Origin: Pseudogulbenkiania sp. MAI-1
GTDB lineage: Bacteria > Pseudomonadota > Gammaproteobacteria > Burkholderiales > Chromobacteriaceae
Direction: 5' to 3'
Assembly (NCBI RefSeq): GCF_000527175.1
Contig: NZ_AZUR01000001.1
Coordinates: 1,523,011-1,587,010, forward strand
Length of the DNA stretch: 64,000 nucleotides
This document shows, piece by piece, positions 34,075 through 41,872 of the stretch. The position numbers and the translations under genes were made by a program. How positions within the stretch are numbered: the stretch's first letter is position 1; each line of letters starts with the position of its first letter. The notes under the pieces were generated by a model, which was given only the letters and a program-made list of their open reading frames with translations, did not search any database and had not been told where the DNA came from.

Positions 34075-35814
34075 TTATCCCAGTCTCACGATGTAGTTAA
34101 AGGCGGTGTTACCCGGTCGTGTGTCACCGGGCGTCACGGTGCTGGTGACATAGTCGGTCCAGGCGTTGTACGGCAGGGTTGGCGGCGAGGCACCAGCAAT
34201 CTCGACCCCGGTCACGGACACAAACGAACCGGTCTGACCATCCCCGTCATCGGCGCGCAGTCGCCATGTAAAGCTACCAGCGTAGGCCCCCTGCTCACTA
34301 AGCAGTGCCCGGCCAGGGTCGACACCGCGCCCGTTGTCCCAACCCCGGATGAATTTGCCGCGCAGGTCAGGCAGCACCCCGGATGGGTAGGCGATGGCCA
34401 AATTTGGGTTGGCGGCGGTGTCGAACGATTGGCCCTGCAGAATCACCCACCCAGACGGTGGCGTAGCAAGCGGCCACGGCATGGGGATGCCGGCCGGCGC
34501 GATGTCCGGCGAGTTGGTGAGGGCCGCGACTTCCGTATAGCCCGCCAGTGTCGCCACGGTGGAGACAGCGTAATCGGCCAGAGCGATATTGCCGGTATGC
34601 AGGATGCTGGCGATCCAGTTGGCACCACCATTAATGTTGCCCTTGCGTAGTGCCAGGAAAAATTTGCCATCCGCATCGCGTTTCACAACCGCGACATAGT
34701 TTCGGGTCAGCTCGCTGCGATAGCCGGCCAATTTGATGCCGGTCCCGACCCGCACAACACTGAGCCGGTAACTGGCGGCATTGGGGGTAGACGCCTCGCC
34801 TGCCGCCATAGATAGGTCGATTGATATGCCCCAATCGATGTAGCCAGCTGGCAGCTCCAGCAGCCCATAGGTCAGTTCGTTGATGTCCGTGGCGACTTGA
34901 CGGGTTACATGGCTCACGTTGCCCGTTTTGACGGCACCAATCGGCAGCACCCGCCCCGAAAAATCAGGGTTCCCCGTGATATCCGCGTAATCCGTAACAT
35001 CCAGCCGCTTCCATGGGTTCCAGCCGCCGTTGTTGTACCCGCCTCGGTAGGCAACATTCGAACCACCGTGCGAGAGATACAACTGCCCCAGCGCCCCCCC
35101 ATCGTTTACCTCGGAGACAATTAGCGTGCCGTAGCCGTAGGCCGGCGGCGCATTCGGGCCGGGGTGCTCCGTCGCGACGTCGTATACACCACGCGCGGTG
35201 ATGTTGTTCCAATCGTAACCGTCACCAATGGTCTGAGTGCGTATCTCAAGCGCGTCGGCTATGCCAAAACCGGCTAGGGTATTGGGCCGGTTCTGGATAT
35301 CCTGGAATTCTGGTCGATCCAGTCGACGCCATGCATTCCAAGCGCCATTGTTGTATCCGCCCCGGTAAGCAACTTGCGAGCCGCCATGCGACAGATACAG
35401 CTGGCTCACGGCTCCCCCATCATTAGCCTCTGCGACGATCAGCATGCCGTAGCCATAGGCCGATGGCCCATTCGGTCCGATCTGATCCCCTGCAACCTCA
35501 TACACGCCCCGGTTGACAATGGTGTTCCAGTCAGTAGTGGGACCAATCTGCCCAGGGCGCACTTCGAGCGCATCGGTAATGCCGTAGCCGGCCAAGGTAT
35601 TCGGTCGAGCCAATCCGCCCCAGGCGATCTTCTTGATGGCATCCAGCAACTGGTTGGTCTTGGCCGGGTCTGTGGCCATTCCCCGGTCGGCCAGCACGGA
35701 CAGGATTTCTGCCTGCAGCGCGTTGAGCCATGCCGCCGTCAGAATGGTCCCCAGTTCCCCGGCGGCCGGATTGCCGTCATGGAATTGCCCATCCGGCGTG
35801 TTGATCTGCTGCAT
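34075..35814 (-). CDS. Tail fibre protein with duplicated pyocin-knob-like modules
   Basis: 579 residues. N-terminus (about 1-65) is the baseplate-attachment region common to Mu-like fibres (QINTPDGQFHDGNPAAGELGTILTA). Two pyocin-knob-like repeats follow at about 71-166 and 177-272 with a 106-residue period (PNTLAGYGI / PNTLAGFGI; YLSHGGS-VAYRGGYNNG in both). The C-terminus carries a phage tail-collar domain (PPSGWVILQGQSFD, LPDLRGKFIRGWDNGRG). It should determine host-receptor binding. Confidence 0.88.
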   Translation of the reverse strand: MQQINTPDGQFHDGNPAAGELGTILTAAWLNALQAEILSVLADRGMATDPAKTNQLLDAIKKIAWGGLARPNTLAGYGITDALEVRPGQIGPTTDWNTIVNRGVYEVAGDQIGPNGPSAYGYGMLIVAEANDGGAVSQLYLSHGGSQVAYRGGYNNGAWNAWRRLDRPEFQDIQNRPNTLAGFGIADALEIRTQTIGDGYDWNNITARGVYDVATEHPGPNAPPAYGYGTLIVSEVNDGGALGQLYLSHGGSNVAYRGGYNNGGWNPWKRLDVTDYADITGNPDFSGRVLPIGAVKTGNVSHVTRQVATDINELTYGLLELPAGYIDWGISIDLSMAAGEASTPNAASYRLSVVRVGTGIKLAGYRSELTRNYVAVVKRDADGKFFLALRKGNINGGANWIASILHTGNIALADYAVSTVATLAGYTEVAALTNSPDIAPAGIPMPWPLATPPSGWVILQGQSFDTAANPNLAIAYPSGVLPDLRGKFIRGWDNGRGVDPGRALLSEQGAYAGSFTWRLRADDGDGQTGSFVSVTGVEIAGASPPTLPYNAWTDYVTSTVTPGDTRPGNTAFNYIVRLG

Positions 35815-36384
35815 CTATGCCTCCTGATAGGCGAAGTAAACAAAGGTGTGAGCCGGTTTGAGGTCGTTGAACACCTCCTCGATGACCGCGTCGCCGAACT
35901 CGGCCAGGCGTTCGCCGGCAGCAGACTGGCCGGCCCGAAAACGGTAAACGTTGCTGGAATTGCTATGGACCACCACTTGCCACACCCACAGGATGTCCGG
36001 CACCCACAAGGTGTCGCCGGCACGGCCCACGCCTGCCCGGAACGGTTGAGGCTCGTTGATGGTGATCTGGTAGCCCATCCCAGCAGCCAAGCGCACGAAA
36101 TACGGGATGGACAGGCCTCCGGTCTCGGCCAGCTTGGCCAGAACCGCCTGCAGCCGTTGCTGATAGCCGGCGCTGGGCGGCGGCGTGATGCCGCAAACGC
36201 GCTCCCAGTCCGGCAGCAGCTGCTCGGCGAAAAACGGCGTGACCGCCCCCTTGGCCCGCTCGGCATTGATGAGAGCGGCGTCGAGTGCCTGGCCCTCGGC
36301 TGCCAGTTCGGTCTGCAAGGCGGGGCCGCTGGGCGCGTAGCTCACCGGCGGCAGCAGCAGGGCCAAGAGTTCTGCGTGGTTCAT
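35815..36384 (-). CDS. Baseplate protein, Mu gp48-like (DUF2313)
   Basis: 189 residues; DUF2313/YmfQ-type protein located between the J-like baseplate gene and the fibre. Features: ALDAALINAERAKGAVTPFFAEQLLPDWERVCG and GYQQRLQAVLAKLAETGGLSIPYFVRLAAGMGY. In Mu it forms part of the baseplate wedge near the fibre attachment. Start ATG overlaps the upstream stop. Confidence 0.88.
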   Translation of the reverse strand: MNHAELLALLLPPVSYAPSGPALQTELAAEGQALDAALINAERAKGAVTPFFAEQLLPDWERVCGITPPPSAGYQQRLQAVLAKLAETGGLSIPYFVRLAAGMGYQITINEPQPFRAGVGRAGDTLWVPDILWVWQVVVHSNSSNVYRFRAGQSAAGERLAEFGDAVIEEVFNDLKPAHTFVYFAYQEA

Positions 36385-37445
36385 CACAGCGCTCCCACCG
36401 TAACGGTGCCGAGGCGAACCCATTCCACCTTGGTCTCGTCGACCACCGGCACCACGTTGGCAGCCGGAAGGGTGACTGCACGGTCGACCACGCCGGCCAG
36501 GTCGGTGACGATCCCCTCGATGCGGCTCTTGACGGCGGTCTCGCCTGGGGCGAGCTGAGCGAAGTAAGCGGCCAGCGCCGCCTCGATCTGTGGGCGAGCG
36601 GTATCCAGCGTGAGGCCGGACAGTTGCACCGCCACCGTGACGTTGACCGTCCTCTCGGTGGCTGCCAGCACAAGAGAATGCTTGGCGGTGACCGGGCGCA
36701 CGTCGTCGATGTGGGCCTGGGTTGCGGCGATGGTGGAGGCGGACGGCAGTCCGCCCGCCGCGGTGATCACCACGTCGACGGTGCCGAGGCCACGGCGCAG
36801 TGGGTAGACGTAGGCGGCCGACACGCCGTCGACCTCCAGCGCCCAGCGCCGGTAGTCGTACTTGTTGCCGCCGGCTGGAGGACGGCGGATCAGTTCCAGC
36901 AGGCGTGCCAGCAACTCGGCGTCGCTCTCCGCATCGACCCCACCGAGCATGGTCACCACGCTGGCCTGGCTGCTGACGCCGGCCGGGGCCGCCATCAGGG
37001 TGGCGACGGTGCCAGCCGCTACATTGCCGATGACGCCGGACGTTGACGCCGTGGCGCTGACCGTGGCCACGCCGCTGCCGTCGATGACGCTGGCCGAGGT
37101 GGTGGTGTAGGTCTGTTCTCCGATCTTGACCGCCAGCCCGGACGGCACCGCCGCCCCTGGTGCACCGCTCACCTGCAGCGAGCCCTGAGCGGCGACAGCC
37201 GCCTTGCGGCTGAGGCCACGCAGGCGGGCGTGCAGTACCAGGTATTCGGTGTCGGCGGTGTCCGGGAAAATCTGCCGCACGATCCACGCCTGGTGCTGAT
37301 ACAACCCTTCGACGGCGCTGGCCACCGAGGTGGCGCGGATGAAAAAGTCGCTGTCGACACCGACGTCGGCCTCGGGCAGCAGGTTCTTCAGGTCGCGCAG
37401 CAGGTCGTCGCGGATTTTGGCGAAGGTGGGAATGGCGAACGGCAT
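36384..37445 (-). CDS. Baseplate wedge protein, Mu gp47 / P2 gpJ-like
   Basis: 353 residues, baseplate_J family: N-terminal PFAIPTFAKIRDDLLRDLKNLLP, EGLYQHQAWIVRQIFPDTADTEYLVLHARLRGLSRK and YDYRRWALEVDGVSAAYVYPLRRGLGTVDVVI are hallmarks. Forms the wedge ring of the contractile tail. Tightly packed between gp46-like and gp48-like genes. Confidence 0.93.
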   Translation of the reverse strand: MPFAIPTFAKIRDDLLRDLKNLLPEADVGVDSDFFIRATSVASAVEGLYQHQAWIVRQIFPDTADTEYLVLHARLRGLSRKAAVAAQGSLQVSGAPGAAVPSGLAVKIGEQTYTTTSASVIDGSGVATVSATASTSGVIGNVAAGTVATLMAAPAGVSSQASVVTMLGGVDAESDAELLARLLELIRRPPAGGNKYDYRRWALEVDGVSAAYVYPLRRGLGTVDVVITAAGGLPSASTIAATQAHIDDVRPVTAKHSLVLAATERTVNVTVAVQLSGLTLDTARPQIEAALAAYFAQLAPGETAVKSRIEGIVTDLAGVVDRAVTLPAANVVPVVDETKVEWVRLGTVTVGAL

Positions 37446-37795
37446 CAGGCGACCCTCACCGGATGCTGGAAGCGCTGAACTCGGCCGCTGACGTCGACCA
37501 CTTCGATGTGCAGCGCCAGCCAGCCTGGCTGGGTGCGTTCGGTGGTGACGGTGATGCGGGTGGCCCGGCCGTCCTTGATCAGCGGGGCGAGCGCCTGTTC
37601 GGTGTACTGGCGAGCTAGTTTGTCGACGCGCGAGACATCCTTCTCGCGCTGCAGCTCATGCAGACGCGAGCCTAGGGTCGGGTCGGCCCAGTAGCTGCCC
37701 AGCGGCGTTTCCAGCCGCAGGTAGACGGCGTTGGCCAGGGTGTCAGTGCGGGAACCGGCGTAGTCACCGGACTGCGGGTCGAGTAAAGCGTCCAT
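37445..37795 (-). CDS. Baseplate wedge protein, Mu gp46-like
   Basis: 116 residues of the GP46/W (T4 gp25-like) group: LANAVYLRLETPLGSYWADPTLGSRLHELQREKDV and ALAPLIKDGRATRITVTTER. The ATG at 37795 lies inside the 3' arm of a perfect hairpin (37792-37817). Upstream lies a cargo gene instead of the spike gene that would normally abut it. Confidence 0.9.
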   Translation of the reverse strand: MDALLDPQSGDYAGSRTDTLANAVYLRLETPLGSYWADPTLGSRLHELQREKDVSRVDKLARQYTEQALAPLIKDGRATRITVTTERTQPGWLALHIEVVDVSGRVQRFQHPVRVA

Positions 37796-37817
37796 GCCCC
37801 GAATTGTCGGGGCATGG
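37792..37817. repeat. Perfect 11-bp hairpin containing the gp46 start codon
   Basis: CCATGCCCCGA (37792-37802) and TCGGGGCATGG (37807-37817) with loop ATTG. On the minus-strand mRNA the 3' arm ends in the ATG of the baseplate gene. A near-identical hairpin is at 50530-50556. No T run follows in either direction. Confidence 0.75.
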
Positions 37818-37852
37818 CTGAGATGAGAATCAGATGGTGATTGTCAGTGGGT

Positions 37853-38758
37853 CTACTCTGTGACTAGCCTTAGCAAGGTGATCTGGTAAGGAAGGATTTC
37901 CTTTTTCTTCCCTTGAGGTTTCGAGTGCACGATAACATCAGCCCTTACCGTAAACTTGCCTGCAACTTTTTTTGGGTCTACGCCATCAGCCAACACAAGT
38001 TTCACTCGTCTATCGTTTAGCCTTGGTATCAGGGCTGCCCAGCCTTGATGGTTGCTATCAAGGTTGGTCGCCCTGATGCTGAGGTCGACGTCCTTATATT
38101 CCCGTTCAGTGGGGGTGTCGTCGATTTCCAACGAGCTTGGAGCTGTTTGAATAACTTCTTTAGGCAAAGCCAGTACGGTTTGATCTTCGAGTGTGATTGA
38201 GGCAGTTGGGTCTCGTTTAGCCGGTTTCACGATCTCAATAGCATCTTTTGCATTGGCTTTTTTGTCGCTGATAGCAGACTCGATAATTTTCGCGAGTTGC
38301 TCAGGTTCCATCTGTGCTTGTTCTGCACCGATGTTAATGATTACGTTATTGTTAACGTTGATCGTGTTGGCAGCTTGTTTACTTCCTGCAGTGTTGGCTG
38401 CGAGGTAAAGGCCATAGCCGATTATTGATAGGATTAGCGCTCCGATCAGTACGTTTCGTGCCACTTTGTGCTCACCTAGCTTTTCACGAATTTTCCCAAG
38501 AAATGCATCGAGCTCCGCTTGATCTTTGAAGAAAATCTTGAGGACAATATCTTCTAAAAGACTACCGGATTGGATTTCTTGAACATATATCTCAAGACCT
38601 TGGATTGGGACCGAGGTTACTTGGGTAAGAACACGTGGTAGCCGTTGTAAAGTTCGCTCAAGCGCAAGTAGTGAGGAAGCTATTTCCGCAATTGGGATGG
38701 GCTCTTCGTTCGAATAGTAGATCCTATGGGAAACTTCAAGACAATAGCTTTTGTTCAT
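37853..38758 (-). CDS. Single-TM protein inserted in the baseplate operon, unknown function
   Basis: 301 residues, clearly AT-richer than surrounding tail genes. N-terminal soluble domain 1-100 (IPIAEIASSLLALERTLQRLP, EIQSGSLLEDIVLKIFFKDQ), TM helix about 103-121 (VLIGALILSIIGYGLYLAA), a low-complexity Asn-rich spacer 131-144 (NTINVNNNVIINIG), then a C-terminal soluble domain about 190-301 rich in beta strands. No named family recognised with confidence. It breaks the usual spike-gp46 adjacency, so it is probably a moron; defence, exclusion or immunity roles are guesses. Confidence 0.75.
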   Translation of the reverse strand: MNKSYCLEVSHRIYYSNEEPIPIAEIASSLLALERTLQRLPRVLTQVTSVPIQGLEIYVQEIQSGSLLEDIVLKIFFKDQAELDAFLGKIREKLGEHKVARNVLIGALILSIIGYGLYLAANTAGSKQAANTINVNNNVIINIGAEQAQMEPEQLAKIIESAISDKKANAKDAIEIVKPAKRDPTASITLEDQTVLALPKEVIQTAPSSLEIDDTPTEREYKDVDLSIRATNLDSNHQGWAALIPRLNDRRVKLVLADGVDPKKVAGKFTVRADVIVHSKPQGKKKEILPYQITLLRLVTE

Positions 38759-38810
38759 AACTCAAGGTAGTATATGAGGATGTGATTGTCATCATCATAT
38801 CACTCCTTAG

Positions 38811-39434
38811 TTATAAAGGGCTTTCTGTCATCCCGCCTGAATCCCCAGTATGCCTGTGCCCATGCAAGCTAGTCCCACTGGCCACCACGTCCTGATCGGT
38901 CGTATAGCTGCCACCGGTCTGCGACACATTCCCTGTAAAGCTAGCCCCGTCTCCGCCCTGGATCGCCATCCCACCATTGCCCGACAGCTTCTGTTGCACC
39001 GTCACCTGACCAGTGAATTCAGCCGTCGGGCTGTCGAATTTCATGCTCTCGGACGCGGTCAGGGTGAAGGTCTTGGTGGTGCCGTCGATCTTACCGTCAC
39101 GGAAGATAAAGGTGTCCCCGAAGGCGTTGAAGACGGCTGTCTCCCCTGGTGCCAGTCCTTTGATGCGGTACTGACCGTTCTCGGTGGCGATGATGATGCC
39201 GTGGCTGGTCTTGCCACCCAGCGGCAGCACCACGATGGCGGTGCCGGCCGGCGGGTTGGAAGTGAAACCGAAGTGCTGGAATAGCTCCAGATCCCGCAGC
39301 GGTTCGCCGGCCAGCCCTTCGCCCTGGACCAGTTGTACGGCCGGGGCCGAGTTGACCAGGCCGAGGACGCCACGGAATGCCTGGCGCACACCGGTCATGG
39401 CGCGGCGGATGCGTTTGTCTACCTCAGCCCACAT
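38811..39434 (-). CDS. Baseplate spike protein, Mu gp45-like
   Basis: 207 residues: N-terminal helix (MWAEVDKRIRRAMTGVRQAF), OB-like domain (LQHFGFTSNPPAGTAIVVLPLGGKTSHGIIIA), then beta-helical spike repeats and the C-terminal HGHRHTG, which fits the H-x-H iron-binding tip of Mu-type spikes. It is the membrane-piercing tip of the tail. ATG at 39434 overlaps the upstream gene end. Confidence 0.9.
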   Translation of the reverse strand: MWAEVDKRIRRAMTGVRQAFRGVLGLVNSAPAVQLVQGEGLAGEPLRDLELFQHFGFTSNPPAGTAIVVLPLGGKTSHGIIIATENGQYRIKGLAPGETAVFNAFGDTFIFRDGKIDGTTKTFTLTASESMKFDSPTAEFTGQVTVQQKLSGNGGMAIQGGDGASFTGNVSQTGGSYTTDQDVVASGTSLHGHRHTGDSGGMTESPL

Positions 39435-40533
39435 TGATGATCTCCAGTTCCTCTCCCTTCTTGGTACGGCCCTTGGCGCGCTTTTTGGCACGCTTGTGCG
39501 GGTGGGCATCCAGCACCCACACGCCGTCTTCCTTCAGGGTCAGCGTGGTGATCCTGCCCAGGCCGCCACGCCCGCCCTGGAACTTGCGCGCCATCAGGAA
39601 GAACTCCGCGTCGATCTCGTGCGGCTCGCTGATGACGTGCACGCGCTGGCCGGGCTGCCACAGCACGCCCTCGCTGGTGCGGTGGCCCTTGACCTTGGCG
39701 ATCAGGGTGAAGCCCTTGAGGCGGCTGTCGGACAGCAGCTTGCGTGCCCTGGCTTGTGCCGTGGCCATGTTCTCGACGTCGGGGTCGACCACGATGAGGG
39801 GACGGTAAACCGTCACGGCGGGGTCGCGCACCGTGGCCTTGATGGCGTGGCGGCCGTCTTCCACCGCCGTGCCGTGTGCTTGGCCGAGCACGGTGATGTG
39901 CGAGTAGCGCTCGGCCATGCTGCGCTGGGGGTCCAGTTCAATGACGTTGTTGCCCTTGCCGTTCTTGCGCATGACCAGGGTCGCCACCGGTGGCCGGGTG
40001 TAGTCCGGGCCACCGATCACCAGGGTGCCGTCCGGCTCGAACCACGGCCACAGGCCGTTGGCTTCGGCGGCGTTGACCAGCGTGTTCCAGGCGGTATCGC
40101 CCGGTTCGACACTGACCTTCTCGCGGGTGGCCGAGCTGGCGGCATCGATGAGCACCTTGCTGATGCCCAGCGGCTTGACCACGTTGGCCACCACCTCGGC
40201 CAGGCTGGCCTGCTTGGTGGTGAAGATCGGCGCACTGCAGTCCACCAGCACCGCCGCGCCGTCGCGGCCGTTGATCGTCAGGGTGTGGCTGCTCTTGCTG
40301 AGCGGTTGGCCGACCACGTCGATGTGGCCGGTCAGTACCGTATCGCGGCCGACACGCACCTCGACCGCTGCACCCTCGGCGACTAGGGGTGGGATCATGC
40401 CTTGGGGCAGCCCCAGCTGGACTTGCCAAGCGTCGGCCGGGATCAGCAGATCCGAGTCGATCTCGTAGCGGCTCCAGCGGCTATGCACCTTGCCGTCGAT
40501 CAGCAGGCTGACGGTGTCATTGGGCGTAGGCAT
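39424..40533 (-). CDS. Baseplate hub protein, Mu gp44 / gpP-like
   Basis: 369 residues; Mu gpP/P2 gpD-type hub (TVSLLIDGKVHSRWSRYEIDSDLL, TVLTGHIDVVGQPLSKSSHTLTINGRD, then FRAL-like LVNAAEANGLWPWFEPDGTL) with a basic Lys-rich tail (KRAKKRAKGRTKKGEE). Forms the trimeric hub that holds the spike. Confidence 0.9.
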   Translation of the reverse strand: MPTPNDTVSLLIDGKVHSRWSRYEIDSDLLIPADAWQVQLGLPQGMIPPLVAEGAAVEVRVGRDTVLTGHIDVVGQPLSKSSHTLTINGRDGAAVLVDCSAPIFTTKQASLAEVVANVVKPLGISKVLIDAASSATREKVSVEPGDTAWNTLVNAAEANGLWPWFEPDGTLVIGGPDYTRPPVATLVMRKNGKGNNVIELDPQRSMAERYSHITVLGQAHGTAVEDGRHAIKATVRDPAVTVYRPLIVVDPDVENMATAQARARKLLSDSRLKGFTLIAKVKGHRTSEGVLWQPGQRVHVISEPHEIDAEFFLMARKFQGGRGGLGRITTLTLKEDGVWVLDAHPHKRAKKRAKGRTKKGEELEIINVG

Positions 40534-41872
40534 AAAGGGTGTCTCCCGCCTGCAGGGCGTTGGGGTTGGTCAGCTGGGGATTGAGGCGGGCCAGTTCCTG
40601 GGCGCGGGTGTAATCGCCGTACCAACGGAAGGCGACCAGGTGCAAATTGCCCGGCGCGTCGACGGTGCGCGTCACCAGCGGCGGCCGCTGCACGATCAAC
40701 GCGACGGCAGCCTCTTGCACACCCAGGGCGGTGTCCTTCAGCGCCTCGGTCACCGGGCGGGCATCTTCGATGCCATACAGCTCGCGGTGTGCCTCGATGG
40801 CCGCCTGCAGCATCTGGCGCACGTCGCCCGCGATCTGCTCGATCTGCGGCGGCGACAGCGTCGGCTCTTCCACCTCGGCGGCGAAGATCTGGCTGGCGCT
40901 GTCGGCCAGCTGGGCGGCCACGGTGAGCTGCAGCAGCGAGGTGGCCATGGCCACGTCCTCGGCCTTGGCCGGGATCGGCTTACCCGTGCCGGACGACGAC
41001 GTGCCAGCACCGTTACCGCTGGTGCCGCTGGTCGTTCCTCCCGGCTGCGTCACGACGCTTCCCATCGTGGTTGAGGTCGAATTGGTACTGCTCGTCAACG
41101 TCGTGCCGGCACCGCTGCCGCTGGCCATACCGGCCGGCAGTTTCACCACGTCGTCCAGCTGGCCGACCAGGCTTTGCCAGTCGGACATTAGTACGTCGAT
41201 GTCGAAGCCGCGCAGATCGGCAATACCGCTGATGAGCCCGACCACGTCGGCGGCGAAGGCACGCGGGTAGTCGATCAGGTCCAGCGTGGTCGTGATGATT
41301 CCCTGCACCTGGCTGCGGATCACGCCAAGGGTGCCGGTCAGCACGTCGCGCAGAGCATTCAGCCGGGATAGGTTGTTCTTGACGCCCTTGAGTCCCTCCA
41401 GTGCCGTGGCGAAGGCGCCGATACCGTTAAAGCGTGCCGACTCGGTGAGCTGGTTAACGGCCTCGGCCTGCTGGGCCGGCAGCTGCTGTACGAAGAATGG
41501 GTTGCCCGGTGTGGACTGGACGAAGTTGAGTTCAACCGTGCAGTAGTCCGGGGAGTCGGCGTCGTGACCGAACTGGTAGTCGATGAGCTGGGCATGCTGG
41601 ATGCTGCCGAACACCGGATGGATCAGCTCGCCGGGGCCGGACTGGTCGAGCACTTCGAGGAACGCCTGCAGGCGGCTCTCGTAATCGTCGCCCCAGAACA
41701 CGGCCGTGATTGCCACGCGCCGCGCCTTGCGGCCGAGGTCTTCCACGTCGGCCCCGTCCAGGTAGGGGTATTCGTGACTGGCGGTGTCGCGCTGGGCGCT
41801 GTCCTGGGTGCGCAGGCAATCGAAGGTGACGCCCCGGAACGAGGCGTCGAGCAGGGTATCTTTCCAGGCCAT
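40517..41872 (-). CDS. DNA circularisation/tail protein, Mu gpN-like
   Basis: 451 residues. N-terminal DNA-circularisation domain signature (WKDTLLDASFRGVTFDCLRTQDSAQRDTASHEYPYLDG, VFWGDDYESRLQAFLEVLDQSGPGELIHPVFG). Middle is low complexity Ser/Thr/Gly (GSGAGTTLTSSTNSTSTT), and the C-terminus carries a LysM-like TLYAYAQ end. ATG at 41872 follows GGAGGTATTG. It links tape measure and hub assembly. Confidence 0.88.
   Translation of the reverse strand: MAWKDTLLDASFRGVTFDCLRTQDSAQRDTASHEYPYLDGADVEDLGRKARRVAITAVFWGDDYESRLQAFLEVLDQSGPGELIHPVFGSIQHAQLIDYQFGHDADSPDYCTVELNFVQSTPGNPFFVQQLPAQQAEAVNQLTESARFNGIGAFATALEGLKGVKNNLSRLNALRDVLTGTLGVIRSQVQGIITTTLDLIDYPRAFAADVVGLISGIADLRGFDIDVLMSDWQSLVGQLDDVVKLPAGMASGSGAGTTLTSSTNSTSTTMGSVVTQPGGTTSGTSGNGAGTSSSGTGKPIPAKAEDVAMATSLLQLTVAAQLADSASQIFAAEVEEPTLSPPQIEQIAGDVRQMLQAAIEAHRELYGIEDARPVTEALKDTALGVQEAAVALIVQRPPLVTRTVDAPGNLHLVAFRWYGDYTRAQELARLNPQLTNPNALQAGDTLYAYAQ

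Noticed and set aside
35005..35610. CRISPR-like or mobile repeats in the fibre gene
   Set aside because: The repeats are two in-frame copies of a protein module with a 318-base period, not short repeats with spacers. No CRISPR array or cas gene was found anywhere in the window.
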